A stretch of 64,000 nt of DNA from Tethya wilhelma (taxonomy: Eukaryota > Porifera > Demospongiae > Tethyida > Tethyidae), in assembly GCA_964030475.1 (NCBI GenBank), contig CAXIPT010000008.1, positions 2,542,141 to 2,606,140 on the forward strand, in the 5' to 3' direction. Below the pieces are notes generated by a model. That model was not told the origin of the DNA. It searched no databases and was given only the letters and a program-made list of their open reading frames with translations. The translations under genes were made by a program, and so were the position numbers. Shown piece by piece: positions 13,427 to 25,900 of the stretch (positions are counted from its first letter, which is position 1; the number at the start of each line of letters is the position of its first letter).

Positions 13427-14373
13427 GTTTGAGTTCACTTATGAGTTCACTGACCTGGGCAACAACAACAGAGACACATGACACACACTCAGTGCCACTT
13501 ACTCAAAAAAATGGCTAAAAATGACAGGAACACCCCTCAAAACTACACCCAAGGAAGAGAAATAATAACCACCTCTATTTGCAGAACTATGGAGTCCATA
13601 GGTATGGCAGTTGTGTCTACATGTACTAAAGAGTACATCTGGTTAGGTGAACTAGTCATGCTGTGACAGTACTGTAAAAAAGACCCTACACATGATTTTA
13701 TAGATACAAAAGTATAAACTTGCTCACTTCTGAGAATCCATCACACAATGTGAGAGAGGAGCACTGTAACAAACTTGCTGACTAGTGCTCAAAAAGTCGA
13801 GAAAAACGAAGAAATCAATGTGTACTCTTTTGCATGTGCTACGTGTAGAAACGCCTGACTTTTGACCCAGAGTACTGTGTATGTGCGTTGACGACATGCA
13901 AGTTGGCGCCAAGGGGGTTCCCCGTCAAGTTAACCACACCGTCACTCACGTGACTTTTTTGTAGACCGGCCATTTTTCACATTAAATACTAGCTAAATGC
14001 GTGGTAGCTACCAAATGATGAGTCGAAGACGAATTTTTGCAGATCAACAAGCTATAAGATATCTCACTCTGTTCGGAGGCTTGCTAGCTGGCCTGGCCAA
14101 ACGTAATGCTAGGGTGGGGGCCGGGCGCAGTGCGCTCGCGCAGTAGCAATCACGTGATAAATCACCCGCACAATGTGGTTCATTCAATTAGGTACAATTT
14201 GCAGCTGAGGGTGTCAACTTCTCAGTGACTTTAGTAGCTGCATAGATACTAGTATCTATGGTAGCTGTACCAGTCAAGACTTCAGTTTTATAGAGTACAA
14301 AATATCAACTACGACTCTTAGACTCTTTTGAAAGCTATTCAAGCAGTACTGTGTGCGCCAGCAAATTAGAACG
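13427..14373. promoter_or_regulatory. shared divergent promoter region of HERC2 and the GRAF-like gene
   Basis: The start codons of HERC2 (-) and the GRAF-like gene (+) are 947 bases apart, head to head. The interval has two copies of the E-box palindrome tcacgtga (about 13946-13953 and 14150-14157), the type bound by bHLH-Zip factors such as USF/MYC/TFEB. A locally CpG-rich patch (ccgggcgcagtgcgctcgcg) lies at 14121-14140 in otherwise A+T-rich DNA. No TATA box stands out. Assignment as a bidirectional promoter is inferred from geometry and these sites. Confidence 0.6.
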
Positions 14374-15260
14374 ATGGGGCTCCCTCCCTTGGAGTACATA
14401 GACTGTTTCTTGGACTCTCCAACATTCAGAGAGATAATTGGCCTCTATGAGAAGGAGCTGGAGAGCAATGCTCATTATGTAAAGCAGCTTGTGAAGGAAT
14501 GTCGGCATATGATTCAAGCCACGGAAGGTACTAAACTAATTTGTGTAAGCTTCTTTATAGCTCAAGTTGACAACCCTCTTGAAGTTTTGAACTACTAGTT
14601 GATTGTTGTTGATTGTGTGTGCTATTTGACCACTTTGTTCTTGTCATAATAATTTATAAAGCTTGTTGCAATACACTGCTGGGGTAAAATGTACTATTGG
14701 TGTGTCAGTAGGTTTGCATTCCTTGAAATTGCAGCTTGTGTGATACTGAGTGTTGTTTGAAGCAGTGGGGTGTCTTTGTTAGCCTACATATCTGTGACCT
14801 CATTAAAACCTGTATGTAGTGATACGAGGGTTAGTGCTTCTTGTCAGAGATGGTATCAAGTTGTCAGGTGGCCATTAGTCCCTGTTGGATACATTTGGTC
14901 ACTATATTGGACACAATTACGATAATCATATTGACTCTAATCTAATAATTATAGCACCTGTCTGAATTTGCATATCTCAAAATGTCAGTATAACACAGCC
15001 CAATGGTTCTTGTAAAGGTGTCTCATTCACACTGGTTGTAGTTGTTTTAGAAATAATATCAGGTTTGCTAGAGTCCACAACCACAGCCATATTTGGTGAA
15101 TGGAGAACTACTTATGGTAGTACATCATTGTGATGCACTGGGTATTATTGTGTAAGGGTTTGTTGATGTCATTATTATTTGTGATCATTGTCGTAGGCTT
15201 TTATTTTGTTTGGCGTGTTAAACATACTAAGTGTACTACCCTGCTTGCTAATGCATACAC

Positions 15261-15295
<35 letters not shown>

Positions 15296-15332
15296 CACAC
15301 ACGCACACACACACACATGCACATACACATGT

Positions 15333-15365
<33 letters not shown>

Positions 15366-18300
15366 TACACACACACACACACATGGCAGAATTCTCGAGG
15401 GTGCAGCAATCATTTGCTCAAACATTGGGCAACTTCAAGTTTCAGACCATTGGAGAGCAAACTGAGGATGAGAGAATGATCAGTAAGTGCACTGTTGATT
15501 GTTCCGTCAATTGAACATGACATGGTGGTGATGGTGCAGTATAGAGGCTAGCACAGTTACTGGTGTTGTCACCTTTAGCAATAATATAGTTAATGGCAGT
15601 TTCATCCTTAGACAATGAGTGAATGGTGTTGTGTGCACAGTGAATGGAAAGCCACTTTGTAGAGAGTTTTTTCACATAATGGTTCTTGCTCTTGTGCTGT
15701 GTACAGAGAGGGCACTTCCTAGAGCACTTGAAAGACAAGGGTTGTGCCCATCATGCCTTCCATTCACTGGAGGTTGTCCCAGAAACACTCTTTACTCTAT
15801 AGCTGTGTTCGTAGAACATCTGTTCATGTCTTTGTATGCAGCCAAGAGGATTATTTTATCACTTGATACTTGTTGTATTGCAGTGTGCATTGATTGCATA
15901 CTGATCATAATACACCTTGTCAAGAGTACATAATACCCTGAGCTATTGTGTACTCTTGGTATCATGCATCTCGTGTGTGCTTTTTTGGACATACTATAGC
16001 GTGGCTCTCTACATATATAGAGGGTTACACCTAACACATGGCACATGTACATATTTTCCTGAATTTCTCTGGTGTCATGTTAATTAACTTTGTAATGCTA
16101 TACTTTTTGCACTAATTTTCCCTCTGTTGTTTTTAATTTCTGGCTGTTGTGGCTGACTCGCAGGCTGGTAGTTGTCTTGGTAAGGTGTTCTATCTTAATA
16201 TTGTCAGTATAGTTCACAAGTCAAGAGGGACTTACTTAAGAATTGGTTTTAATGGTTGTGTTGTCTGTTTGTTTGTCTTATTAGCAAATGATAGCGATTG
16301 CTGTTTTAAAAATATATTTTGACTTGGAAGTTTCTCGTTTTGGTGTGTGTGTGTGTGTGTTAGTAGAAGTCTGTACGAGGAATATATTATGTTTGTGCGA
16401 AAGCCTTTTTAAGGTACATGTGGCTCTAACCTCATCCTTACGTTATTAATGCACTGAGGAGTTAGTTATGGTATCTGTTGTTCAAAATATGTGTCAGAAA
16501 CAGAATAACTAGTCAAAGTCGGTTACCGTTGTTCATTATTATAATGTGGTGTGCATTATTCAGAATACCCATCTTTGGTAATGCCTGCATGGTTACACTT
16601 AGGTCTAGAAGCTAGTCTGTATGTGTACTGTTTCTGGCATCTAAGTCACCCAGTACACCAGCTGAAGAGGAGTCCATCATAGCCCTGCTCTGATATCACT
16701 GCATGTATGGTAGTCTCAGATCATGATCAGTGATGCCCATAGCCAACATCACTTACAGTGAACAGATTGATGTCATCAAAACCGGAAGTATTTTGAAGTG
16801 ATACTAGAGCTAGTTATATTGCCATATGGAAGTAAATGATAGCTACCCATTTCTCTGTATATTGTGTACATTTTGGCCATACAGATTGAGGTGACTTAAT
16901 TGCAAGTGCACTATATATGGAGTAGGTGGGAGCATTTACCATGTGATAACCAGTTACTGGGTCATTGTTAGGCACTATAGGTTATGCACCTCTGGTTCTT
17001 TCATATTTGAATGCCATTAATACTCTGTGCAATATTTATAACAGTGTACACTCTAGCTTGTCAACAATCTTGTCTTGCCAAAATAGTTCATGGCCTGTAC
17101 CATGTACCTAAATTAATTACCACTAGTAATTGGAAATTCCCTGGGAAAAGCCTAAACCCATGCACTAGCCAAAGCATGCAATAATGATTTGCTGTGTCAG
17201 TAGTTTGCCTTGTAGTACTATTTTCAACAACCTGTTCACTTGACATGCTTTCAACATCACATGAACATGTAGCTATTGTACTGTACTTCGTTCTCAATGT
17301 AGTATATAGCCTTATGTCTACTCTGGACTTACATTGAACACAGTCAAGAGTTGTTGACGGCTTCAGGCCTAGCTGCCTTTTCAATATTCATAATGCACAA
17401 TAATTTAAATTATTTCTTTGATTCTAGTTATGCTACCAAGTGAGTATTTGAACATATACATACATTGTTGTGTTTTCCTTTATTTTGTGTTGTGGCTAAT
17501 CCTCTCAGCTCGTCCTGTACACACTCGATGCTATGAATACTGAAGTAATGCAGTGCGTATGTCGTATGTATCTAATGCCTATTCACTATTCCACCTTGCA
17601 GTCAATTCACTCCAGACGTTTGCACGGCTCCTGATGGGCATTGAAGACTGTCGACACAACATGGTACAGTGTTAGACCAACCCTACTATTATGGGTATGA
17701 TGTTTTACTGTTGCCCATTGCTTTCAGTTGAGCACCATATCAGTCCGTCTCTTGCAAAACCTTGAGAAGTTTAGGAAGGAGCAGATACAGAAAGCTAGGG
17801 TATGTGCATGGCTAGCTGAATGCTAATGGACATAGTCTTTTACCTCATTGTATCTTCATTTGTGTGCGCCAATGCAGGATGAGAAGAAGAGATTTGACAA
17901 GTCATCACACCAGTACTATGATGCCTTGCAGAAACACTTGGCCATGAACCAGAAGAAGAAAGAAATGACCTTAGTGGAGGTGTGTGTGTGTGTACCAGTA
18001 CATTGTGTTATGTCATGGCCAATAACATTGCTTGTTTATGTTGAAGCAGAAGTTATTATAACCCCAAAAAATTGCAAGTATAGACTTGTAAGTAGATCAG
18101 AGACTACTGTATAGCCTGTCCTGCTTATACGTTTGAATGTTGGCATTGTATGTATTATGATAGATACATGGCCGTGGGCTCCTCAAGAGCTAATATTCTT
18201 TTTTCTGTGACAGATTCCCCAGTGAAACTTCCCATCATAATACAGTCCTTGTGTATGTATGCTCTGTAGGCTGATTCTGCCATTGAGAGGGAACATGCTG

Positions 18301-19723
18301 GCTACAGACAGTCTGCCTTTGACTATGTGTGCAAACTTCAGGATGTCCACAACCAAAAGCAATATGAACTGATTGAACCAGTGAGTTGTGTTCTGTGTAA
18401 AGGGCCTTTCCACAACTGTGTGATGGACTGTTTCAAATTCAGATCATAGGTTATGTTAGTGACGTGTCTACCTTTCTTCATCAAGCTTATGACAGTGCTG
18501 TGTCTCTCAAACCAGAACTTCAGGCTGTACAGTTCAAAGTTCAAATTGTATGCACTTGCAACATATAGCTCAAGAGATAATGGTGTTTGCTTTGCTTAAT
18601 TGTGTGACTACTCTAACAATAATTGTGTACTTGTCCTGGTTTCCATGAATGTTGTTGATAGCTGAGAGAGACGTTCGAGAATGAACAAGAGAAGGCATAC
18701 GAACTGAAGGCTCAAGTTATTGAGGTGCATATATGTATACTGTATGTGTTATTTACACTGTTAAAATATTATGTAAGTGGAACAGCATCAGCTTGTGTGT
18801 CGTGATATGGCGTGTGTTGTCAATTTGTTTGTGTGACCTCTAAACATACAAGTATTCTCTTATGATATGCACACACTCAGGAAGGAGAGGCAGGTCTTGT
18901 ACACCACCCTGACTTTGTGCTCCAAGGCCATCTCTTTGTGCAAGACACTCACAAGAAAGGTAGGCAGTGACTTAATTTCTGGAAGAGCATTTCTTAAGAA
19001 TTCCCCACATGTGTTGTGTGTCCTTTTCATCTTGAGTATGGTCAATCCGTGTTGGTACATGTACATGTTGTTTTCATTCACTGTGAGGGTGTTTGTCTTT
19101 CAGTGAGCTTTGTTGGTTGGCATCATTACTTCTGTCAGTTCCGGAAGAAAGATGTGGGAGGAAAGAAAATCAGACAAGTCAGATTTTTGCCCATTGGACA
19201 TCAAGGACAGGTATGCCTTTATCGTTGTGTTGTTATATCTTTGTTATCTTCAATGATCTCCTTGCAGTTACCATCTACAGACTTCTTGGAGGTGAGAGAC
19301 TGTGTTCGATCTAGATCAGAGGATGTTGATCGAAGATTTTGCTTTGAACTTGATCTGATCACAACTAATGGAAAGTAATAACTCATATTCTAGCCCAGTG
19401 ATTGCTGATAATGCATGTCTACTGTGTTTAGTCTATCAAGCTAGACCCTTTTTCTGTCCCTGATGCAGATCAGAGGTAGGGGGAAAGGTCTAGCTTGATA
19501 CACTGCTATTGTGTTTTGTTTCTATTGCATCAGTAACTATAATGTATTATTGTACTCTTGTTATGTTATTGTAGTAGCCGCAAGTACACAGTCCAAGCCA
19601 TGACTGCAGATGCCAGGAAGGGCTGGTTGGAGTCGATGGAAGGGAAGGAACCAGTCTATTCCTCACTTAAAGTAACTGAAAGTAAGTTAATAATTCATAC
19701 ACCCACGTGTACATACACACACA

Positions 19724-19776
<53 letters not shown>

Positions 19777-22387
19777 CTCTTCACAGTTCATGGAGTAACC
19801 CGTCAAGGTGTTGAATTCATACGCAGGTGCATTGATGCCATCGAGTTGAGAGGTACATTCATTGTGCAGTGTACAAGGTGTTACAATCAATTTCAACTGC
19901 TCTCTGTCTCATTTTAGGTCTTGATGAAGAGGGCATCTATCGTAAGCCTGGTATCATCTCCAAAGCCACTAAACTTTACAAGGATGTGTTTGAGAAGGGA
20001 AAGACGGACATGTTGGATTTCAAGGATGAGTTTGAGTGGGACACTAAGACCATTGGCAGTGCTGTGAAGGGCTACCTCAGCAAACATTTAGGAGAACCTT
20101 TACTCACATTTTCACTGCATGAGCAGTTCATTGAAGCAGCTAGTGAGTGACTCTAGTTTATATTGCAACTCACCAGCATGGAACACCATATTGTGTTGTA
20201 TGGGAAGTGTTTTCACTTGTATATTGTCTTGCAAGAATGTATCTACTTTTTCCTCTTGTTCTACAGAGATTACTGAACGTGATAAAAGGATTGAAGAACT
20301 CCGTGAGCTTGTGGAACAAATGCCAGACATCAATAGAGAAATATTAGAAATTCTTATTGCCCATTTGAACAGGTATTTTCTCTCCACATTGGTATAATGA
20401 TACTGTGTACTCTTTAGGGCATTGGACCAAGTACACAATGTGTATAATGTGTCCATATATCATTCAAGTCCTTCATTATTACTGTCATGTTCCACTCAAG
20501 GATTGCTGCTCAGTCTGATCGTAACCTGATGAAGGCTAGTAATCTTGGTGTGGTGTTTGGGCCCACCCTGATGAGACCAGAGAGAGAGACTGTTGGCTCC
20601 ATTGTCGACATCAAGTACCAGAATGTCATCGTAGAACTGATGATCGACCAGATGGACAAGGTTTGTCTGTGTATCTTTCATTTCTGGCCTCCTGGCATCT
20701 ATTTGTTCGGGATGGTAATTGTTATTGTATATAGACGAGATAGTTCTGCTAGTATTCCTAGTCTACATATCCAGAAAAATTCTCTTTGTTTTATGTTATT
20801 TGGTACTACCATAGATTGGGAAATTTTCACCGCTATAAATTTTTGCATTTTTAATTTTCGCCACTTCAATCGATTTGGTAATGATTGCCATGCGTGTACA
20901 TTAAATTTTTGCCACTCACACTGGAGGTGAAAAATTTCAAAATTTCCCGACCTACAGTATATGATTTGGAATTTATTATCTGTTCTTTTGTGATTTGTAA
21001 GTGGGTGATGATATTATTTCTCTGTCAGATATTTCCCAGGATAGGAGGAGGTGCCAGCTCTTCCAACCTAATGAAGGGGCGTACTCCTCCTCCGTCTGTT
21101 CCTGCCCCCTCCCCTCCTACGAAGAAACCTCCTGGAGGTNATGTTATTGCTGTTATCCCCAGGCCTGTTCCTAGTCTTCCTGGTAACCCCAATATCCCTC
21201 CGCCTCCCATCACTCGTCAAACATCTGGCAGCACCTCTCGGAGTCCTGAACCATATGAGGTGCCAAACAGAGTTGAATCAGGTAACTACCTATATTGAAC
21301 TTGAACTCTTTTGTTACAATAATAATCATGATGTCTTTCTTTCCCAGAGAGAAGGCGACCACCGCCAATACCCAAGCCAGCACCTAAAACAAAGCCTCCT
21401 GTACCTCCAATACCGGGTAAGATAGATAAAATTGAGAAACATTTTCTTAGACTTTCAAGGGAAGTTCGCTTAAAACTACTTTCTTAATACAGATGCCAAT
21501 TTGAAGCGTAGAACCTTCACTGCGACATCTCCACCAGCTGATACGACCAAGGCCCCTGTCAGCCGAGTGGATTCATCACCTTCTGTAGTGACGGGGACCA
21601 AGGTAGCCCACCCTAGCCCACCAGCTTCTGCTCAGAATAAGAGCAATTCCCAACCACTTCGACCTGCCAGAAGATCAAAGAGGTAAGCAGTGAATATTTG
21701 ACTAACTTTGTACTTTAACTAGAAGCAGCAAGCCTTCTTACCAGGCTCCTCCCTTTCTTTTGAAATAGACCAGCATATCAGACATGACCGTGTGTATGTA
21801 CTACACAGAATTAGTAGCAGTGTGAACTTCGGAAGCATTTCCTACTTTTTTTTGTCTAATTCACAATCTAAAGTGCTGTTAGATGGCCATCTAGCAAGGC
21901 TATGACATTGTTGGTTAGCTTTCAATTTTGTCATGTAAACTGTTGCAAACCTGTGTACATTGGTCTCCTGTGAGATCCCCCCTCCCTATATACTTTTTTT
22001 TTTATTAATGTGTTTTTGTAGCAGTAAAGACAGTTCTCTAGCTCCCCTTTTGTGTATGTATTATTTTGACCTTCTGTTCTCTGTTTGTTCCTCTGTAGTA
22101 ATTTAAAGAATGCCCGAGCAATCTATGACTGTGATGCAGAGGACCCTCTGGAGCTCTCCTTCAAGAAGGACGAGATCTTGTATGGAAGTAAGTGACATAT
22201 TAGAATAATGAGCAGCTCTATTGTTGAGTTGTAAAGGTGTACAGATGTTCTCTGTCCATAGCTCATAATTAAGTTTATTGGTTCTCATTCAGTAACTGAA
22301 AGTGAAGAGCCTAACTGGTTGAAGGCATCCAGAGCAGATGGCAGGAAAGGACTAGTACCTGCAAACTATGTTGAGATGCTACCATAG
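14374..22387 (+). CDS. ARHGAP26: GRAF/oligophrenin-type BAR-PH-RhoGAP-SH3 protein
   Basis: Rho GTPase-activating protein of the GRAF family (ARHGAP26/10/42), which senses curved membranes with its BAR domain and inactivates RhoA/Cdc42. About 21 exons: 14374-14527, 15390-15482, 17602-17663, 17728-17799, 17878-17979, 18270-18380, 18443-18547, 18662-18724, 18881-18959, 19104-19210, 19268-19374, 19575-19681, 19787-19852, 19918-20142, 20267-20372, 20501-20660, 21029-21281, 21348-21416, 21493-21682, 22099-22187, 22293-22387, about 805 codons. The start [16 protein letters not shown] matches GRAF MGLPALEFSDCCLDSP. PH begins [10 protein letters not shown]. RhoGAP has the arginine finger in EEGIYRKPG and [14 protein letters not shown] Pro-rich linker follows, then an SH3 ([17 protein letters not shown], ending [10 protein letters not shown]). 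The symbol names the family; the exact vertebrate paralogue cannot be assigned. One N lies at 21140. Confidence 0.93.
15257..15383. repeat. (CA)n microsatellite abutting a splice acceptor
   Basis: Slightly interrupted CA dinucleotide run in the first intron of the GRAF-like gene, ending six bases before the exon that starts at 15390. The acceptor context is acacacatggcag, so the usual pyrimidine tract is replaced by CA repeat. Confidence 0.9.
19434..19500 (+). repeat. intronic 67-nt hairpin (possible pre-miRNA-like foldback)
   Basis: The arms tatcaagctagacc and ggtctagcttgata pair perfectly for 14 bp. Pairing continues with mismatches (ctttttctgtccctgat against atcagaggtagggggaaa) to a 3-4 nt loop. 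It lies in a GRAF-like intron in the sense orientation. It may be a small foldback transposon relic or a small-RNA precursor; the sequence cannot decide. Confidence 0.45.
19711..19774. repeat. (CA)n microsatellite
   Basis: CA run in the intron before the exon at 19787, ending about 12 bases before the exon (followed by cctctcttcacag). It is the second CA run placed directly before an acceptor in this gene. Confidence 0.9.
20808..20968. mobile_element. small MITE-like inverted repeat in a GRAF-like intron
   Basis: The left end tactaccatagattgggaaattttc and right end gaaatttcaaaatttcccgacctacagtat are imperfect inverted repeats, with a core of repeated aatttttgc strings. Ends of the same type (accatatagtaggaaatttt) flank 43343-43543. 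No coding capacity. Confidence 0.5.
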
Positions 22388-22960
22388 ACAGTCACCCAGT
22401 AGTATTTGCAGTGAGGCATGTGTACTATAAACAGCTAAGGGATAATATTGCTGTTTCTTTTTGTCATGCAATGCCCTTTGTTTATTGTTTATTGGTGGTA
22501 TTCATTAATTTCGTTGTGTATGTGTGTAGAATTCATTTCACTTTTCAAATTATTAGAAATGGTGATTGAGTGACTTTAATTCTGTTGATATTATTGTTCA
22601 AGTTGTTGAGTCCTTAATTATTAAAAAATAGTTTGTGTGCTGTACAATAGTAGTAACAATAATATAAGTTCCAACTATAGCAACCATTGTTACCAATAAG
22701 GCTATCATCATGTGATCATCCAAACTTGATGGCAGTAGCACTATAGCTGGTCAGCTGTGTGTTCAAAGACTGGATATAATGTGTTTGCTTGAGTGGTACT
22801 AGTATAATTATACAATTTTACTGTTCATTAAAGGATTGATCATCACTGTATGTTTAACTCAAGACAAAGCCAAGAGCCAATGAGGTAAATATCAGTATGT
22901 CACGATCATAATGTAACAATGATCCATTAATCAGTTTTATCCTATGTACACAGTCTACAT

Positions 22961-25900
22961 ATGTACATGTCAGCAGTTATGATGCTAAAACTACTACTAT
23001 TGATTGTGTTCAGTGGAACTGTATGTGCTCAAACATTCCTCATAAAACCAAATGAAGATTCCGAATGCCCTAGCTTTGGCTATGACCAGAATACAACAGA
23101 ATGTCTCACTCTTGATCGGCTCTCCTATCTTCGTTCTCTTGAAAGCTACAGAGGCAGGCCATTTCGGATGGGCTCCAATGTGACAGTAGTGTTCTTGCCT
23201 GGGAACCACATCCTTGATAGGCCCCTCTACATATCATTTTCTGAGTCTTTAACAAGTGTTTCCTTCTTACCATACACCACTGAAGATGCTACAACAATCC
23301 AATGTATCGGGAGGGGTTATGATGATCTTATTTTAGAGATTGAAAGAGATAGTAATGAGCACTTTCACTTCATCATTCGTGATCTCACACTGGATAGCTG
23401 TTCAATGTATGGCTTTGTTGCAGCCTATAACGTACATATGTTAATACAGCTTGAGCGGAGTGTATTTTATGGCCATCTAGACAATGGGTTTGGTACTTTT
23501 ATGGATATTTACTCTATAGATCAATTGTCCTCCTGTAATATGGAAGTTGTAGACTCTTCATTTTTGGGTGATATCCAGCTTTATCTTTACTCACTCGATA
23601 ACGTAACATTTGAACACAGCATTCTACGGGGATTTACCAATTCCACATCGTCTACATATACAACAATGGTCCTAGTTGGAGTGAGCAGTGCTTTAGTTAC
23701 AAACACTACCTTCTCTTCCCATGTACTATCATATGATCTGATACGTATTTTGAGATCTAGCGTGATTTTCAGTGAAGCACTCTTTTATGACATAAAACCT
23801 ATTGCAGAAAGTAGTTCTGTCATCAGGATTGATACTAGTAGCACAGTGATAATTGAGGAGTGTGGATTTAGCCAGATAGAAGTTTCTCAGATGGTCACTG
23901 GTGGGGGTAACATTCTTTCTGCTTTTTATAGCAGCATTGAGATCTACGATAGCACATTTACCAACTCCACAACATCTACAGCAATGATCCTAGAGGGAGT
24001 GAGCAGTGCTCTAGTTACGAACACTACCTTCTCTTCCTACATATCATCAAGTGACATGATACGTATTTTGACATCTAGTGTGAACTTCACTGGAACATGT
24101 TTTCATCGCATAAACCCTACTGCAGCAAGTAGTTCTGTCATCAGTGTTCTAATTGGCAGCTCAGTGATGATTGAGGATAGTGAATTCAGCAAGATACAAG
24201 TTTCTCAGAGAGTCAGTAGTGGAGGCAGCATTCTCTTTGCTTCTTACAGCAGTGTTGAGATCTATGATAGTACATTTACCAACAACAGTGGTAACCTGCA
24301 GAGTGTGTTGCACATGGTACAGACAGGTGTAAGTAGAGTTGAGAACAGCGTATTTGATGGTGCTCTGGTAAGTGATGATTTGGCTGCTGTTATAAAAGCA
24401 TTTGAACATGACAGGTTGGAAATTGAAAACACCACATTTGTGAACAATATTGGAAACAAGATGTTGCATGTTGAGCACACTCAACTGAACATCAGCAAGA
24501 GTGTTTTTGCCAACAATACACCAAGCCAACAAGAAAGCACTATCATTTCATTTACAGGTTCAGATAACAGTGATCTCTCAACAAGCTTCACCATTGCTGA
24601 TACAAACTTTAACAACAATAATTTGAAAAATGTCTCAATGTTTCAACTTATTGAAGTTCACTCTGCAATGTTCACTACCACAGGATCTATAGTGATTGAA
24701 GACAACATAGCAGGCCGTGGATCCATGTTCTTTCAACAGAGCATTGCGACATTTTTAGGAGAATTAAAAGTATCTAATAATGTTGGAATGGCAATACAGA
24801 TAGTTTCAAGAAGTACAGCCAGGTTTAATGGAAGAGCAGAAATCACCAACAATTCTTACAACAGTGAACATGCCCAAGTCCTAGATTTAGGTGACCAGGA
24901 TTTTGTTGGTGGAGCACTGACTTGTTATGATGGTGACGTATATTTCAGTGGTACAGTTGACATTTCAAACAATAGGAATTTGGTTCAACATGGTGGTGGT
25001 ATACTATCCGCTGAGAGCAATTTTCATTTCGCTGGTAGCGTTATGATTTCTAACAACACCGCTTTGGTTGACGGAGGTGGTATTTATGCACTCCAGAGTA
25101 AATTTAACTTTATAGGCAGTACATATGTCACCAACAATGCCGCAGGAAGAGATGGAGGGGGGATGTTTGCTGCAGGAACAGAATTACAACTTGCTGGTAA
25201 TGGAAGCAATCTTGGATTTATAAACAATGTTGGGAAGAATGGAGGAGGACTCTTTCTATCAATAAATGCTAGGTTGGATATCATTAAGACAATACGTGAG
25301 GACCTACTGGGTAAAAATCACATTCGAATTGAGTTTTCTCATAATTCAGCAGACTTTGGTGGAGCAATTTATGTTGATGACACTACAAACTCAGGCACTT
25401 GTGCTGATTCAACTAGTGAATGCTTCATCCAAACAGTGCGTAGATACAGTGAGCCGTTCTCAGTTTCAAACAATCAACAGAATGTTTACTTTGTCAATAA
25501 CTCAGCTACACAAGCTGGAAATTCCCTCTTTGGAGGACTGCTTGATCGCTGTGTTCTCAGTCGATCTGCTGAAAGAAGATCATCTCAGTCTAGTAGGGAG
25601 TACTTCATGAATATCACTGGTGCTTCATTGGATGATGTGTCATCATATCCAGTTCAGGTGTGCACTTGTGAGAATAACCAGCCAGCTTGTCATCGTAGAA
25701 TGACAGTCTCAGTTCAGAAAGGTCACCCCTTTCGAGTCAATTTGAGTGCTGTAGATCAAGCTGGAAGTGGCGTACCAGCAACCATTAGGAGTTCTCTTCA
25801 TTCAGGAAATGGATGACTAGGTGATGGACAGTTCAGTCAGGAAGTATCTCAAACTTGCAAAGAAATACAGTACAATGTTTTTTCTCCTTTGGATTCTGAA

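Noticed and set aside
15130..15514. Open frames of His/Thr or Cys/Val repeats across the CA run on both strands
   Set aside because: They are translations of a dinucleotide microsatellite; the real exon in this stretch starts at 15390 in the GRAF-like frame.
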